Of a stretch of 64,000 nt of DNA, positions 36,285 through 46,405 are shown piece after piece. How positions within the stretch are numbered: the first letter of the stretch is position 1; every line of letters starts with the position of its first letter. Below the pieces are notes generated by a model that saw only the letters and a program-made list of their open reading frames with translations, had not been told where the DNA came from and ran no database searches. A program made the translations under genes and the position numbers. The stretch is from assembly GCA_013816485.1 (NCBI GenBank), contig JACDEI010000016.1:24832-88831 (forward strand), given 5' to 3'. The stretch is from Planctomycetota bacterium. Its GTDB lineage: Bacteria > Planctomycetota > UBA11346.

Positions 36285-36566
36285 GGGGCTTCGCCCCCAC
36301 CGGCCCGCTCCTGCGGGCCTGCCCCCGCGGGCTTTGTCGCGGCTCGGGATCGGCTGTTTGTTCAGGGGCTTCGCCCCCGCGGCCCGCTCCTGCGGGCCTG
36401 CCCCCGCGGGTTTTGTCGCGGCTCGGGATCGTCGGCGGGGCCTCCTCACCCGTGGGCGGATGGCTTCGCCATCTTATCCGCCCACCGCCACTCGGCGCCC
36501 GGGGTTTACCTGGGGGGCTTTGCCCCCCGCGGCCCTGAGGGGCCTGCCCCCGCGGGCTCGGCGGCC
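36285..36566. repeat. GC-rich direct repeats with a period of about 80 bases
   Basis: Copy 1 (36285-36352) and copy 2 (36365-36431) are near-identical and begin GGGGCTTCGCCCCC; each contains several nested hairpins (GGGGCTTCGCCCC, CCCGCTCCTGCGGGC, CCCCCGCGGG). A third degenerate copy lies at about 36512-36566. The block fills the 390-base gap between rpsT and the TPR gene. No coding potential was seen. Confidence 0.88.
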
Positions 36567-36592
36567 GGCGCATCGCTTGCGATGGGATCCGA

Positions 36593-37969
36593 TTAGCCAG
36601 CTTCGCTACGCAGTTTGTCGAGGCGGGCGGCGCAGTCTTTGTAGCCGAGGTCCATCTCGACCAGGGCTGAGTAGTCGGCGATGGCTTCGTTCTTTTTGCC
36701 GCCCTGTTCGTAGATGCGGCCGCGCAGGTAACGCGTTTCCTTGGCTTCATCGGACTGCAGGTCTTCGGTGGTGGTGAGGTAGGAACTGTAGTTCTTCACC
36801 GCCAGCTCGACCATGTTCTTCTTGGCGAAGCAGAAGCCCAGGAACTTGAAGGATCTGAGGCGAAAACGCGGGTCGTTGACCGTGCGTTGAAACTCGCTGG
36901 CTGCTGCCTCGACCTGGCCAAGTTTGAGCAGTCGGCTGCCCAGGTTGAAATGGTGGCTCATCTCGGTCGGCTGGCGCTCGGCGCGTTTGCGGTATTCATC
37001 GACTTCGAGCTGGAGCAGGGTCTGGGTCGCCTCGGCGGTGTCCTGGCCGGCGGCGGTGAGCTGTTTGATGTAGTTTTTGTGCTCATCGATCATCACGTCG
37101 CCGAGCTTGATCATCAGATTGAAGTCGAAGGAATCGATCACCTGGGCTTTTTCCAGGGCTTCACGCGCCTTGGCGTATTCCTCGCCGTTGTTGTCCAGCT
37201 CGGCGAGACGGCGATGGGTTTCGGCCTTCTTGACCCACAGATCCTTCTTGCCGGGTTCTTCCTTGAGGTCCTCCTCGATGAGCCTCAGCACCTCGCGCGC
37301 ATCATCGGCTGTGCGGATGATACGTGACAGGACCTCGGCACGGCGCGCCTTGTCGCCGCTCGACAACTGCGATTGGTAGTTGGCGGCATCGCCCTTGGAG
37401 TTGCGCAGTTCCATCGATTTGCGCGCATCCCAGTTCTTCGCCGTGCGGCTGGCTTCCGGGTGGTTCGGCATCGCTTGTTCGAGTTTGCCCATCATCTTGA
37501 GCGCGAGGTCCAGACTGGCGAGATCCTTCTTATCCTGGAAGCGATCGAAATAGAGGTTGCCGACATTCCACAGCACCTCGGCGCTGAACAGTCCGGTGGC
37601 GAGCATCTCCTCGTACAGGTAGATCGCCGGTTCGATCATCGCTTTGGTGCCGGCCTTGCAGGCGGCACGGGCGGCATCGCCGGCAGCGGCCAGCGCCTTG
37701 GCGTCGGGGCCGCCGCCGACTTTCTTCATCGCCGCGATCAACTGCTTGAGCGGATCCTTGCTGAACCCGGGCATGCTCATGTTGCCGAACATGCTCTTCT
37801 TGTCGCTCTCCTTGGCCTTCCGCTTGGAGGCGTCGACATAGAGCTTGTAGAGCTGGACCTCCGCCGGCGCGACATCCATGCACTCCTCACCGATCTCGAG
37901 CGCGAGCGGCCAATTGCGGCGATCAATCGCCTGCTGCATGCGGGCTAGGTGCTTGCTGATGTCGACCAT
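36593..37969 (-). CDS. TPR-repeat protein
   Basis: 458 residues, cytoplasmic, no signal peptide (start MVDISKHLARMQQAIDRRNW). Degenerate tetratricopeptide repeats run through the chain: ALEIGEECMDVAPAEVQLYK (about 25-45), EVLWNVGNLYFDRF (about 140), DLWVKKAETHRRLAEL (about 255), MSHHFNLGSRLLKLGQVEAA (about 355) and ETRYLRGRIYEQGGKKNEAI (about 420). The middle is Lys/Glu-rich and probably helical. TPRs mediate protein-protein binding; the partner is unknown. It diverges from def, the gene starts being 151 bases apart. Family name not recognised. Confidence 0.8.
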   Translation of the reverse strand: MVDISKHLARMQQAIDRRNWPLALEIGEECMDVAPAEVQLYKLYVDASKRKAKESDKKSMFGNMSMPGFSKDPLKQLIAAMKKVGGGPDAKALAAAGDAARAACKAGTKAMIEPAIYLYEEMLATGLFSAEVLWNVGNLYFDRFQDKKDLASLDLALKMMGKLEQAMPNHPEASRTAKNWDARKSMELRNSKGDAANYQSQLSSGDKARRAEVLSRIIRTADDAREVLRLIEEDLKEEPGKKDLWVKKAETHRRLAELDNNGEEYAKAREALEKAQVIDSFDFNLMIKLGDVMIDEHKNYIKQLTAAGQDTAEATQTLLQLEVDEYRKRAERQPTEMSHHFNLGSRLLKLGQVEAAASEFQRTVNDPRFRLRSFKFLGFCFAKKNMVELAVKNYSSYLTTTEDLQSDEAKETRYLRGRIYEQGGKKNEAIADYSALVEMDLGYKDCAARLDKLRSEAG

Positions 37970-38119
37970 GGGAGCGATCCTCGGGCGGCGTAGACGACAA
38001 ACCTTGGGAAAGTGATCGTCTACGCGATTGAAATGTGTCGAAAAGACTCGAAGCGACTTGCGATGGAGTCGCGGCAGTTTAGGGTCCACCTCCACATCTC
38101 AAGCCCCGGCAAGACCTTC

Positions 38120-38707
38120 ATGAGCACCGCCGCATCACCAACCTACCCTGCCCTCCTGTCGGTAGTGCAGTACCCCCACCCGGTCCTGCGCAAACACGCC
38201 GACGAGGTCACGGTCTTCGACGACGCCCTGCGCGACTTCTGCGAACGCATGTTCCTGTGCATGGAGCAGGCCAAGGGCATCGGCCTGGCCGCGCCACAGG
38301 TGGCGGTGTCGAAACGCATCTTCATCACCGACCACGCCCGCCGCGAAGAAGGTCAAAGCGACCGCCGGGTGTGGATCAACCCGCGCATCGTCAACGCCGA
38401 GGGCACCTCCGCCTACGAGGAAGGCTGCCTGAGCTTCCCTGGGATGTACGCGCGCGTCGAGCGCTGCGACCGTTTCACCATCATCTACCACGACGTCTAT
38501 GGCGCGGAAAACCGCCTGAGCCTCGATGTCGGCGCTGGCGATTTCCTCGGCGTGGTGGTGCAACACGAACTCGACCACCTCGACGGCAAAGTCTTCGTTG
38601 ATCACCTGACCGACGCGCAGTTGACGCTGATCCGCAAACGCCTGCGTGAGATGGAAAAAGATTACAAGAAAGCGACTGGCAAACCGGGCGCGATCCTGCG
38701 GCGATGA
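38120..38707 (+). CDS. def: peptide deformylase
   Basis: 195 residues from MSTAASPTYPALLSVVQYPH. All three family motifs are present: GIGLAAPQV, EGCLSFPG (metal Cys) and HELDHLDG (two metal His, catalytic Glu). It removes the N-formyl group from nascent proteins using Fe or another divalent metal. A longer frame to 38012 would add an unlikely N-terminus. It is followed at once by a heptamer array, then the histidine kinase. Confidence 0.96.
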   Translation: MSTAASPTYPALLSVVQYPHPVLRKHADEVTVFDDALRDFCERMFLCMEQAKGIGLAAPQVAVSKRIFITDHARREEGQSDRRVWINPRIVNAEGTSAYEEGCLSFPGMYARVERCDRFTIIYHDVYGAENRLSLDVGAGDFLGVVVQHELDHLDGKVFVDHLTDAQLTLIRKRLREMEKDYKKATGKPGAILRR

Positions 38708-38718
38708 CGGTCATGAAC

Positions 38719-38849
38719 GTGCGACGTGCGAAGTGCGAAGTGCGAAGTGCCCACATGCGGAAGCCCGCTGTGTGGCAGTGCACCATCGAACCGAACAGCG
38801 CAACGTCGACCACAACACACCTCGCACCTCGCACCTCGCACCTCGCACC
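38719..38849. repeat. paired inverted array, 7-base unit (GCGAAGT)
   Basis: Left arm: four and a half units of GTGCGAA (38719-38750). Right arm: three and a half units of CACCTCG (about 38819-38849), nearly the reverse complement. The spacer is about 68 bases. It fills the gap between def and the histidine kinase, ending about 13 bases before the kinase ATG. Confidence 0.92.
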
Positions 38850-38861
38850 GTCTCCGCTCGC

Positions 38862-39806
38862 ATGAACACCATGAGCGACAATCCAGGTTTCGGCTTCACC
38901 GTACCGGACGACCGCGATCGCCTCGCAGAGCTTGGCCGCATCGCCGGCAGCCTGGTGCATGAACTGAAAAATCCGGTCGGTGTGATCCTGCTCAATGCCG
39001 AGCTGATGCAGAAGCAGATCAGCGATGCCCTGTCACCGGCGGAACGCGAACGTGAGGAGAAGCGCCTGCGCCGCATCGTCGACGCCGCACGCAGCGTGCA
39101 GGACATCGTCCAGTCGTTCCTCGCCTTCGCCCGTCCTGGACGCCCCGATCCCGATGCGGTGGATGTGAATGCGCTCCTGCAGGAACTGCTGGCGGAACAG
39201 GCCGACGCGCTCGATGCCGCCAAGGTCCATGTGTCGTTCCATCCCGATGAACAGCTCGCCCTCCTGGCTGCCGACAAGCTGCACCTGCGCTCGGTGTTCC
39301 TGAACATCTTGACCAATGCACGCGAAGCACTCACCGCGCGCCCAGATGATCGCCGGCTGTTGGTGGTGACGCGCAGCGCACCGCGGCTCGTGCGCGTGGT
39401 CATTGCCAACAACGGCCCGCCGTTCGATGAACGCGTCGCCGCCCACCTCTTTGAACCGTTCATGAGCAGCAAGGACGACGGCACTGGCCTCGGCCTCGCC
39501 ATCGTCCGTCGCCTAGTTGAACTGCATCATGGCACGGTGACCGCCAGCAGCGACCGGGCCCAGGGCGTGAGTTTTACGCTGGAATTCCCCACGGAGCTGG
39601 GACCCGCCAAGGCGCGGACGGAGCTGCCGATGCCGTCGGTGGAGGCCGAGGTGCGGAGTGATGGCGGTGTGTCCGGGGTCCGGAGTCCGGAGTCCGGAGT
39701 CACACCGACACTGAGACGACCGAGCCGTACCATGGCGAAAAAAAGCAGAAGCAGACCAACGCCCCGCAAGATATCGGACTCCGGACCCCGGACTCCGGAC
39801 GCCTGA
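38862..39806 (+). CDS. soluble histidine kinase (NtrB-like, no sensor domain)
   Basis: 314 residues from ATG 38862; a second ATG nine bases on is equally possible. HisKA: IAGSLVHELKNPVGVILLNA (His33 phosphorylated); HATPase: FLNILTNAREAL (N box), DDGTGLGLAIVRRLVELHHG (G boxes). There is no membrane segment and almost nothing before the H box, so signal input must come through a partner. From about residue 270 to the end the protein is encoded by a heptamer repeat element (GVRSPESGV ... SGPRTPDA) and is probably not functional sequence. It is followed 18 bases later by its likely cognate NtrC-type regulator. Confidence 0.92.
   Translation: MNTMSDNPGFGFTVPDDRDRLAELGRIAGSLVHELKNPVGVILLNAELMQKQISDALSPAEREREEKRLRRIVDAARSVQDIVQSFLAFARPGRPDPDAVDVNALLQELLAEQADALDAAKVHVSFHPDEQLALLAADKLHLRSVFLNILTNAREALTARPDDRRLLVVTRSAPRLVRVVIANNGPPFDERVAAHLFEPFMSSKDDGTGLGLAIVRRLVELHHGTVTASSDRAQGVSFTLEFPTELGPAKARTELPMPSVEAEVRSDGGVSGVRSPESGVTPTLRRPSRTMAKKSRSRPTPRKISDSGPRTPDA
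39671..39800. repeat. paired inverted array, 7-base unit (GTCCGGA), inside kinase 3' end
   Basis: Left arm: four and a half units of GTCCGGA/G (39671-39701). Right arm: three and a half units of GGACTCC (39776-39800). The spacer is 74 bases. The array lies in the last 45 codons of the histidine kinase; the stop TGA comes three bases after the right arm. The unit shares GTCCG with the array at 27851. Confidence 0.95.
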
Positions 39807-39824
39807 ACCCGAAACGACGACCAC

Positions 39825-41263
<1,439 letters not shown>

Positions 41264-41267
<4 letters not shown>

Positions 41268-42022
41268 TCCTCCTGGTCAACGACGACGGCATCGACGCCC
41301 CAGGCTTACGCGCGCTCTACCATGCGCTGCGGCGAAAGACCAAGCGCCCGGTGATGGCGGTTGCCCCGTCGACGGAACGTTCGGGCCAGAGCCACGCCAT
41401 CACCATCGATCGTGGTCTGGTGGTGACGCCGCGCACCGAGGACGGTTTCTTCGGCTTCGCCGTCGACGGCACACCGACCGACTGCACCAAACTCGCGTTG
41501 TCGGTGCTCTGCCATGAGGAACCCGAACTAGTGGTCAGCGGCATTAATGACGGTCCCAACGTCGGCCGCAGCCTGTTCTACTCCGGCACCGTCGGCGCGG
41601 CGCTCGAAGCCGCGGTGCTCGGCCATCCGGCGCTGGCAGTCAGTCGCAACAAAGGCGGCGAAGGCTTCGAGGACGCTGCCGAGTTCGCCGCCACCTGGGC
41701 GATGAAACTCCTCGGCCATGAGGAACTGCGCGGCCACGTGGTGAATCTCAACCTGCCGTCGATCCCGCTCGCCTCCTGGAAGGAGCCGCGCTTCGCGCCC
41801 CACGGCCACTCCGGATTCAAGGAGACCTACCAGCCGCTGCGCGATCCCAAGGACCGCATCGTCTGGCGTCTGCACGGCGAATGGATCGCCAAACCCGACG
41901 GTGAACTGAGTGATGCGACGCTGTTGTCGGCCGGCCATCCGGTGTTCACCCACCTGCGCCCCGATCTGAATGGCGACGAAGGTCCGCTGACCAAGCTGTT
42001 GGCGAAGCGGGGCGTGAAATGA
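41264..42022 (+). CDS. surE: 5'-nucleotidase / survival protein SurE
   Basis: 252 residues, GTG start inside the GTGA overlap with the response regulator. Motifs: ILLVNDDGIDAPGLRAL (metal Asp7-Asp8 region), APSTERSGQSHAIT, GTPTDCTKLAL, VSGINDGPNVGRSLFYSGTV. SurE proteins dephosphorylate nucleoside monophosphates and short polyphosphate. The coupling to a two-component regulator is unusual and may place surE under the same stress control. Confidence 0.95.
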
Positions 42023-42030
42023 AATGCCTT

Positions 42031-42245
42031 AGGAAAGGTACGAAGGGTACGAGGGGTACGAGGGGTACGAACGGTCCGACACCCGTCGCCCTCCGCGCAT
42101 GCCTTCGTACCCCTCGTACCCCTCGTACCCTTCGTACCCTTCGTACCCTTCGTACCCCTCGTACCCTTCGTACCCTTCGTACCCTTCGTACCCTTCGTAC
42201 CCTTCGTACCCCTCGTACCCTTCCTCCCCCTCGTACCCTTCGGAC
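42031..42245. repeat. paired inverted array, 9-base unit (GTACGAGGG / CCYTCGTAC)
   Basis: Left arm: about four units of GTACGAGGG-type sequence (42036-42072). Right arm: sixteen consecutive 9-base units (42102-42245), fourteen reading CC(T/C)TCGTAC. The pair faces each other across about 30 bases. Because 9 is a multiple of 3 the right array is open in frame with the downstream ABC ATPase and would read Pro-Ser-Tyr repeats from an ATG at 42099. It ends 9 bases before the ATPase ATG. Confidence 0.96.
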
Positions 42246-42254
42246 CTGTCCCCC

Positions 42255-43055
42255 ATGACCGACCCCGTCGTCGTCGTCGATCAGGTGCACAAATCCTTCG
42301 GGGGCCATCGGGTGCTCACGGGCGTCACCCTGTCGGTGACCGCGGGCGAAACCGTCGCGATCCTGGGGCGATCCGGCACCGGCAAGAGCGTCCTGCTGAA
42401 AACCATCATCGCCCTGCTCGACCCTGATCGCGGCAGCGTCCAGGTGTTCGGCAAGAATCTGCACGCACTCGATGAGGACGGTCGACGCAAGGCGCGCGCC
42501 GGCATCGGCTACGTCTTCCAGGGAGCGGCGCTGTTCGACTCGCTGACGGTGTTGGAGAACGTCGGATTCGCCATGTACCAACAGCGCCGGCCCGAAGCCG
42601 AGATCCGCACCGAGGTGATGAAACGCCTGGAGATGGTCGGCCTTGCCGATGCGATCGACAAGGTGCCCTCGGAGCTCTCCGGCGGCATGCAGAAACGTGT
42701 CGGCTTGGCGCGCGCCATCATCGGTGAGCCGAAGCTGATCCTCTACGACGAACCGACCACCGGCCTCGATCCCCTCACCACCGACGTCATCAACCGCATC
42801 ATACTGCGTCTGCGGCGTAAACTCGGCGTGACCTCGATCGTGGTGACGCACGACATCAAGAGCGCCTTCACCATCGCCGACCGCATCATCATGCTCGAAC
42901 AGGGCCTGATCGTCGCCGAAGGAACGCCGGACGACATCCAGGCGAGCGGCAACCTGTGGGTGCGCAATTTCATCACCGGACACTCGCCGGAGATCGACAC
43001 CAACGGTTCGCGCGCACGCATTCCCGCGATTCTGGTCGATCCTCCCGTGGAGTGA
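42255..43055 (+). CDS. ABC transporter ATP-binding protein, MlaF-like
   Basis: 266 residues from ATG 42255 (MTDPVVVVDQVHKSFGGHRV). Walker A GRSGTGKSVLLK, Q-loop YVFQGAALFDSLTV, signature ELSGGMQKRVGLARA, Walker B LILYDEPTTGLDP, switch VVTHDIKSA. FDSLTV after the Q-loop and SGGMQKRV are typical of the MlaF/TtgA/Mkl branch that drives lipid traffic to or from the outer membrane with MlaE and MlaD. Neither partner is adjacent. An upstream ATG at 42099 would add 52 residues made of Pro-Ser-Tyr repeats encoded by the array; the family does not have this, so 42255 is preferred. Confidence 0.92.
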   Translation: MTDPVVVVDQVHKSFGGHRVLTGVTLSVTAGETVAILGRSGTGKSVLLKTIIALLDPDRGSVQVFGKNLHALDEDGRRKARAGIGYVFQGAALFDSLTVLENVGFAMYQQRRPEAEIRTEVMKRLEMVGLADAIDKVPSELSGGMQKRVGLARAIIGEPKLILYDEPTTGLDPLTTDVINRIILRLRRKLGVTSIVVTHDIKSAFTIADRIIMLEQGLIVAEGTPDDIQASGNLWVRNFITGHSPEIDTNGSRARIPAILVDPPVE

Positions 43056-43157
43056 CGCGCATGGCCTGCGGGACGCTGTCGACTGCAGACTACGCAGCAC
43101 CTCCGTCCGCCCTTGAACGTCCTGCTACTTCCGCCAGCGTGCTGTGACGAGGTCCCC

Positions 43158-44516
43158 ATGGCTGGTGAAGAAACCGTCGCCGCGTTGCGTTCCGCGCTTC
43201 AGGTATCGCCCGACAACCTGCCGCTGGTGCTGCACCTGGGCGACACGCTGTTGTCGCTCGGTCGCGGTGACGAGGCCGAACGCGAGTTCAGGGCCGCGCT
43301 CAACCGCTGGAGCGACGACGCGCACCTGAAGGTCGGGCTCGCGCGGGCATTCGAGCAACAGGGCAAGACCAGCCATGCGCAGGTGGTGTTGGAGGAGATC
43401 TGCGGCAAGCCCGACGCGCCGGCGCGCGGGCTGGTGCTCTATGCCCGTCTGCTGCTGCGGGCCGGCGAAGTCGACAAAGCCGTACGCACCTACAAACGCG
43501 GCTTGGCTGCCGATCCTACCGCCGCTGACGAGACCCTGGCTGAGCAGCTCGGCGTGCGTCCGGCGGCACCGTCAGCGGACCACGACCATGATGAGGAAAT
43601 CATCGATGGCCGTGAACGTCAGCGCCTTGGCGGCGAGATCGGTCCGGCGGGCGAGATCGAACGTCCGAAGATCGCCTTCAGCGATGTCGGCGGCATGGAA
43701 ACGGTGAAGGAAGAGATCCGCCTCAAGATCATCTATCCGATCCAGCACGCCGACCTCTACCGCTCCTACGGCAAGGCCATCGGCGGGGGCATCCTGCTGT
43801 ATGGCCCCCCTGGGTGCGGCAAAACCCACCTGGCGCGTGCCACCGCCGGTGAGATCAAGGCCGGCTTCATGAACATCGGCATCAACGACGTGCTCGACAT
43901 GTGGATCGGCCAGAGCGAGAAGAACCTCCACGCGCTGTTCGACCAGGCGCGGCGTTCGCAGCCGTGCGTGATGTTCTTCGACGAGGTCGATGCGCTGGCC
44001 GCCAGCCGTACCGATCTCCGGCAGTCCGCCGGACGTCAGGCGATCAATCAGTTCCTCGCCGAGCTCGACGGCGTGCAGGCGTCCAACGATGGCCTGCTGA
44101 TCCTCGCCGCGACCAATGCGCCGTGGCATCTCGACTCGGCCTTCCGCCGGCCTGGGCGTTTCGACCGCATCCTCTTTGTACCACCACCCGATGCCCAGGC
44201 GCGTGCTGAGATCCTGCGCGTGCTGCTCAAAGGCAAGCCGGTCGACAACATTGATCATGAACAGGTGGCAAAGAAGACCGATGGCTTCAGCGGTGCCGAT
44301 CTGAAGGCGGTGATCGACGTGGCGGTGGAGGGCAAGCTCAAGCAGGCGATGAAGGAAGGGATCCCACGCCCGCTGACAACCAAAGACCTGCTGAACGCCG
44401 CCGCCGGCATCAAGCCAAGCACCCGCGAATGGTTCGCCTCGGCGCGCAACTACGCGCTCTACGCCAACCAGGGCGGTGCCTATGACGATGTGCTGAAGTA
44501 TCTGGACAAACGATGA
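43158..44516 (+). CDS. TPR-fused AAA+ ATPase (Vps4/SpoVK type)
   Basis: 452 residues; GAGG lies 8 bases before the ATG. N-terminal third (1-140): TPR repeats (LVLHLGDTLLSLGRGDEAER, VLYARLLLRAGEVDKAVRTY). Then an AAA+ module: Walker A GPPGCGKT (about 216), pore-loop segment DMWIGQSEKN, Walker B CVMFFDEVDAL, sensor 1 AATNAPW, arginine fingers RRPGRFDR, and a C-terminal lid with GFSGADLKAVID. This is a classical type I AAA unfoldase or remodelling ATPase; the TPR domain probably selects substrate. The stop overlaps the next start (ATGA), so the two work together. Confidence 0.93.
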   Translation: MAGEETVAALRSALQVSPDNLPLVLHLGDTLLSLGRGDEAEREFRAALNRWSDDAHLKVGLARAFEQQGKTSHAQVVLEEICGKPDAPARGLVLYARLLLRAGEVDKAVRTYKRGLAADPTAADETLAEQLGVRPAAPSADHDHDEEIIDGRERQRLGGEIGPAGEIERPKIAFSDVGGMETVKEEIRLKIIYPIQHADLYRSYGKAIGGGILLYGPPGCGKTHLARATAGEIKAGFMNIGINDVLDMWIGQSEKNLHALFDQARRSQPCVMFFDEVDALAASRTDLRQSAGRQAINQFLAELDGVQASNDGLLILAATNAPWHLDSAFRRPGRFDRILFVPPPDAQARAEILRVLLKGKPVDNIDHEQVAKKTDGFSGADLKAVIDVAVEGKLKQAMKEGIPRPLTTKDLLNAAAGIKPSTREWFASARNYALYANQGGAYDDVLKYLDKR

Positions 44517-45808
44517 GCGCGCATCAGCAGCGCGCCTGGGCTGCGCTCGAACGTTCGCGCTATGATCTGGCGGAGCAGGAATTCCGTCTGGTCCTGACTG
44601 AGGATCCCGACGACGCGCAGGCGCATGCGGGCCTCGCGTTATGCCTGAGCGAACAGAAGAAGTACGACGAGGCCGAGGCCGAGGCGAAAGCCGCGGTCGG
44701 CTTGGCACCGGATATCGACTTCTGCCATTTCGCCCTGGGGCGGGTGCTGTTTGAGCGCAACCACTTCCCTGAGGCGATCGCCGCCGCCGAGGAGGCCATC
44801 CGGCTTGATCCGCAAGACGCCAACAACCGCTACCTGCTGGCGATGTCGTTCAGCCGCCAGCGGAAGTGGAGCGGTTGTCTCGACGTCGCCGATGCCGGAC
44901 TGGCGATCGACCCCGAGCATGAAGGCTGCACCAATCTGCGCGCACTGTCGCTGACGCACCTGGGACAAAAGGATCAGGCGTCCGACACCATCGCTGGCGC
45001 GCTGGAACGCTCGCCGGAAAGCAGCCTGACGCACACCAACCAGGGCTGGGCGCTGCTGCACCGCAACGATCCCAACGCCGCGCTGGAACACTTCCGCGAA
45101 GCGCTGCGCCTGGATCCCACCAACGACTGGGCGCGTGAAGGCCTGCTCACCGCACTCAAGGCCAGCAACACTTTCTACCGCGGTGTGCTGGCGTTTTTCC
45201 TCTACATGCAGCGCAAAGGCGAAGCCGCCCGCTGGATGATCATCATCGGCATCCTGGTCGGACAGCAGGTGCTGTTCCGTATCGGGGATGGCGATTCGCC
45301 GGCAGCCTGGGCGGCGTTCGTCGTGGCGATCCTCGCTACCATCTTCGTTGCGCTGACCTGGCTAGCCAATCCGTTGATGAATTTGCTGATGCGTTTCCAT
45401 CCGCATGGCCGACATGCCTTGACCCAGGAGCAACGCACGCAGTCGACGCTCATCGCGTTGTGCCTGCTCAGCGCCTGTGCTTTCTTCATCGGCGAGGTTG
45501 TCACCCGCGACCGACATATGATCAGCCTGATGATGTTGCTGCTGGCGTTGCCGGTGCTGCTCATCCATCTCAGTGAAGAAGGCTGGCCGCGCCGGGTCGC
45601 AGCCCTGGTCGCCGGCGTGTTCCTGCTCGCCGCGCTCCAGGTCACCGTGGCTTGGCACCTGCTCGACATCCTCGCCCCGGTGATCGGCACCGGCCTGACG
45701 GACGGCATGGTCGCAGTCGCCAAGCAGATCCTGGGCGGTTACTTCTGGGCCATCCTCATCTGGTCGTTGGCCGGCAACCAATTGATCGCATTCATTCCGC
45801 GGCGGTGA
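44513..45808 (+). CDS. TPR-repeat membrane protein, partner of the AAA+ ATPase
   Basis: 431 residues. Residues 1-220 hold about six TPRs (YDLAEQEFRLVLTEDPDDAQ, AHAGLALCLSEQKKYDEAEA, SLTHTNQGWALLHRNDPNAA). The C-terminal half has about five membrane helices (240-425; MIIIGILVGQQVLFRI, LLSACAFFIGEVV, LMMLLLALPVLLIHL). Both this protein and its coupled upstream ATPase carry TPRs, suggesting a membrane-docked AAA+ machine. No family name was recognised. A hairpin at the stop codon may end transcription. Confidence 0.82.
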   Translation: MSAHQQRAWAALERSRYDLAEQEFRLVLTEDPDDAQAHAGLALCLSEQKKYDEAEAEAKAAVGLAPDIDFCHFALGRVLFERNHFPEAIAAAEEAIRLDPQDANNRYLLAMSFSRQRKWSGCLDVADAGLAIDPEHEGCTNLRALSLTHLGQKDQASDTIAGALERSPESSLTHTNQGWALLHRNDPNAALEHFREALRLDPTNDWAREGLLTALKASNTFYRGVLAFFLYMQRKGEAARWMIIIGILVGQQVLFRIGDGDSPAAWAAFVVAILATIFVALTWLANPLMNLLMRFHPHGRHALTQEQRTQSTLIALCLLSACAFFIGEVVTRDRHMISLMMLLLALPVLLIHLSEEGWPRRVAALVAGVFLLAALQVTVAWHLLDILAPVIGTGLTDGMVAVAKQILGGYFWAILIWSLAGNQLIAFIPRR

Positions 45809-45835
45809 ACTCGGCCGTGCGAAGTGCCGAGTTCA
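45806..45835. terminator. hairpin between convergent genes
   Basis: Nine-base perfect stem TGAACTCGG/CCGAGTTCA with a 12-base loop containing GTGCGAAGTG. It includes the TGA of the upstream gene and lies 11 bases from the end of the opposing gene. There is no T-tract, so it is either a bidirectional stop signal or a lone palindromic repeat. Confidence 0.55.
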
Positions 45836-45845
45836 GCGTGGCTGC

Positions 45846-46292
45846 TCACGGGACCCGCAGCCGGATGATGTGGCGATCGTCCACCGTGATGATGAGGGAT
45901 TCCCCAGGGACGAACGACCAGCCGAGATCACTATCGATGCGCGCCTCGGCTCCACCGGCCAGTTCCCCGAGATCGAAGGTGTCCTGCGAGCCATCGTTGC
46001 TGCGGCAGGCGGCCGACAACGCGGTGAAGGCCGCTTCGCCCTGGTTGTGCAGGATGGCAACGATGCCGTGCCCCTGCTCGAAGACCAAACGCACGCTGAG
46101 CGGCACGACGAACGGCTGCCCCTCACGATCATGGTCGATGGTCACGCCCTCGACATAGGGACGGAACGGTTCCGGCAGCGCGCTACGGATAAGATCGGGC
46201 ATCACCGCATCGCGCGAAGAGCTGAGCAGGCCAGCACCGACCAGCAGGATGGTGGCGAACCCGAGCCCAATGGCCTGAATGCGCGCGTTCAT
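45846..46292 (-). CDS. hypothetical exported or membrane-anchored protein
   Basis: 148 residues with one N-terminal hydrophobic helix (residues 6-24, IQAIGLGFATILLVGAGLL) followed by a polar region ending in a beta-rich segment (AEARIDSDLGWSFVPGESLI, then ITVDDRHIIRLRV). No family recognised. It is the gene after the M1 peptidase on the same strand, with a 113-base gap. The single helix could be an uncleaved anchor or a signal peptide. Confidence 0.65.
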   Translation of the reverse strand: MNARIQAIGLGFATILLVGAGLLSSSRDAVMPDLIRSALPEPFRPYVEGVTIDHDREGQPFVVPLSVRLVFEQGHGIVAILHNQGEAAFTALSAACRSNDGSQDTFDLGELAGGAEARIDSDLGWSFVPGESLIITVDDRHIIRLRVP

Positions 46293-46405
46293 GAACGTGG
46301 TCCAGGTCGCGGCACGCTAGCGGGGCGGCGTCGACCGCCAATCCCTCACCGGTCCCACTGTTCCGCTGCTTCGCTACCGACAGTCCGTCACGCGCAGCGG
46401 GAGCG

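Noticed and set aside
42102..42245. CRISPR array
   Set aside because: The units are 9 bases with no spacers, and no cas genes are present; it is a simple tandem array.
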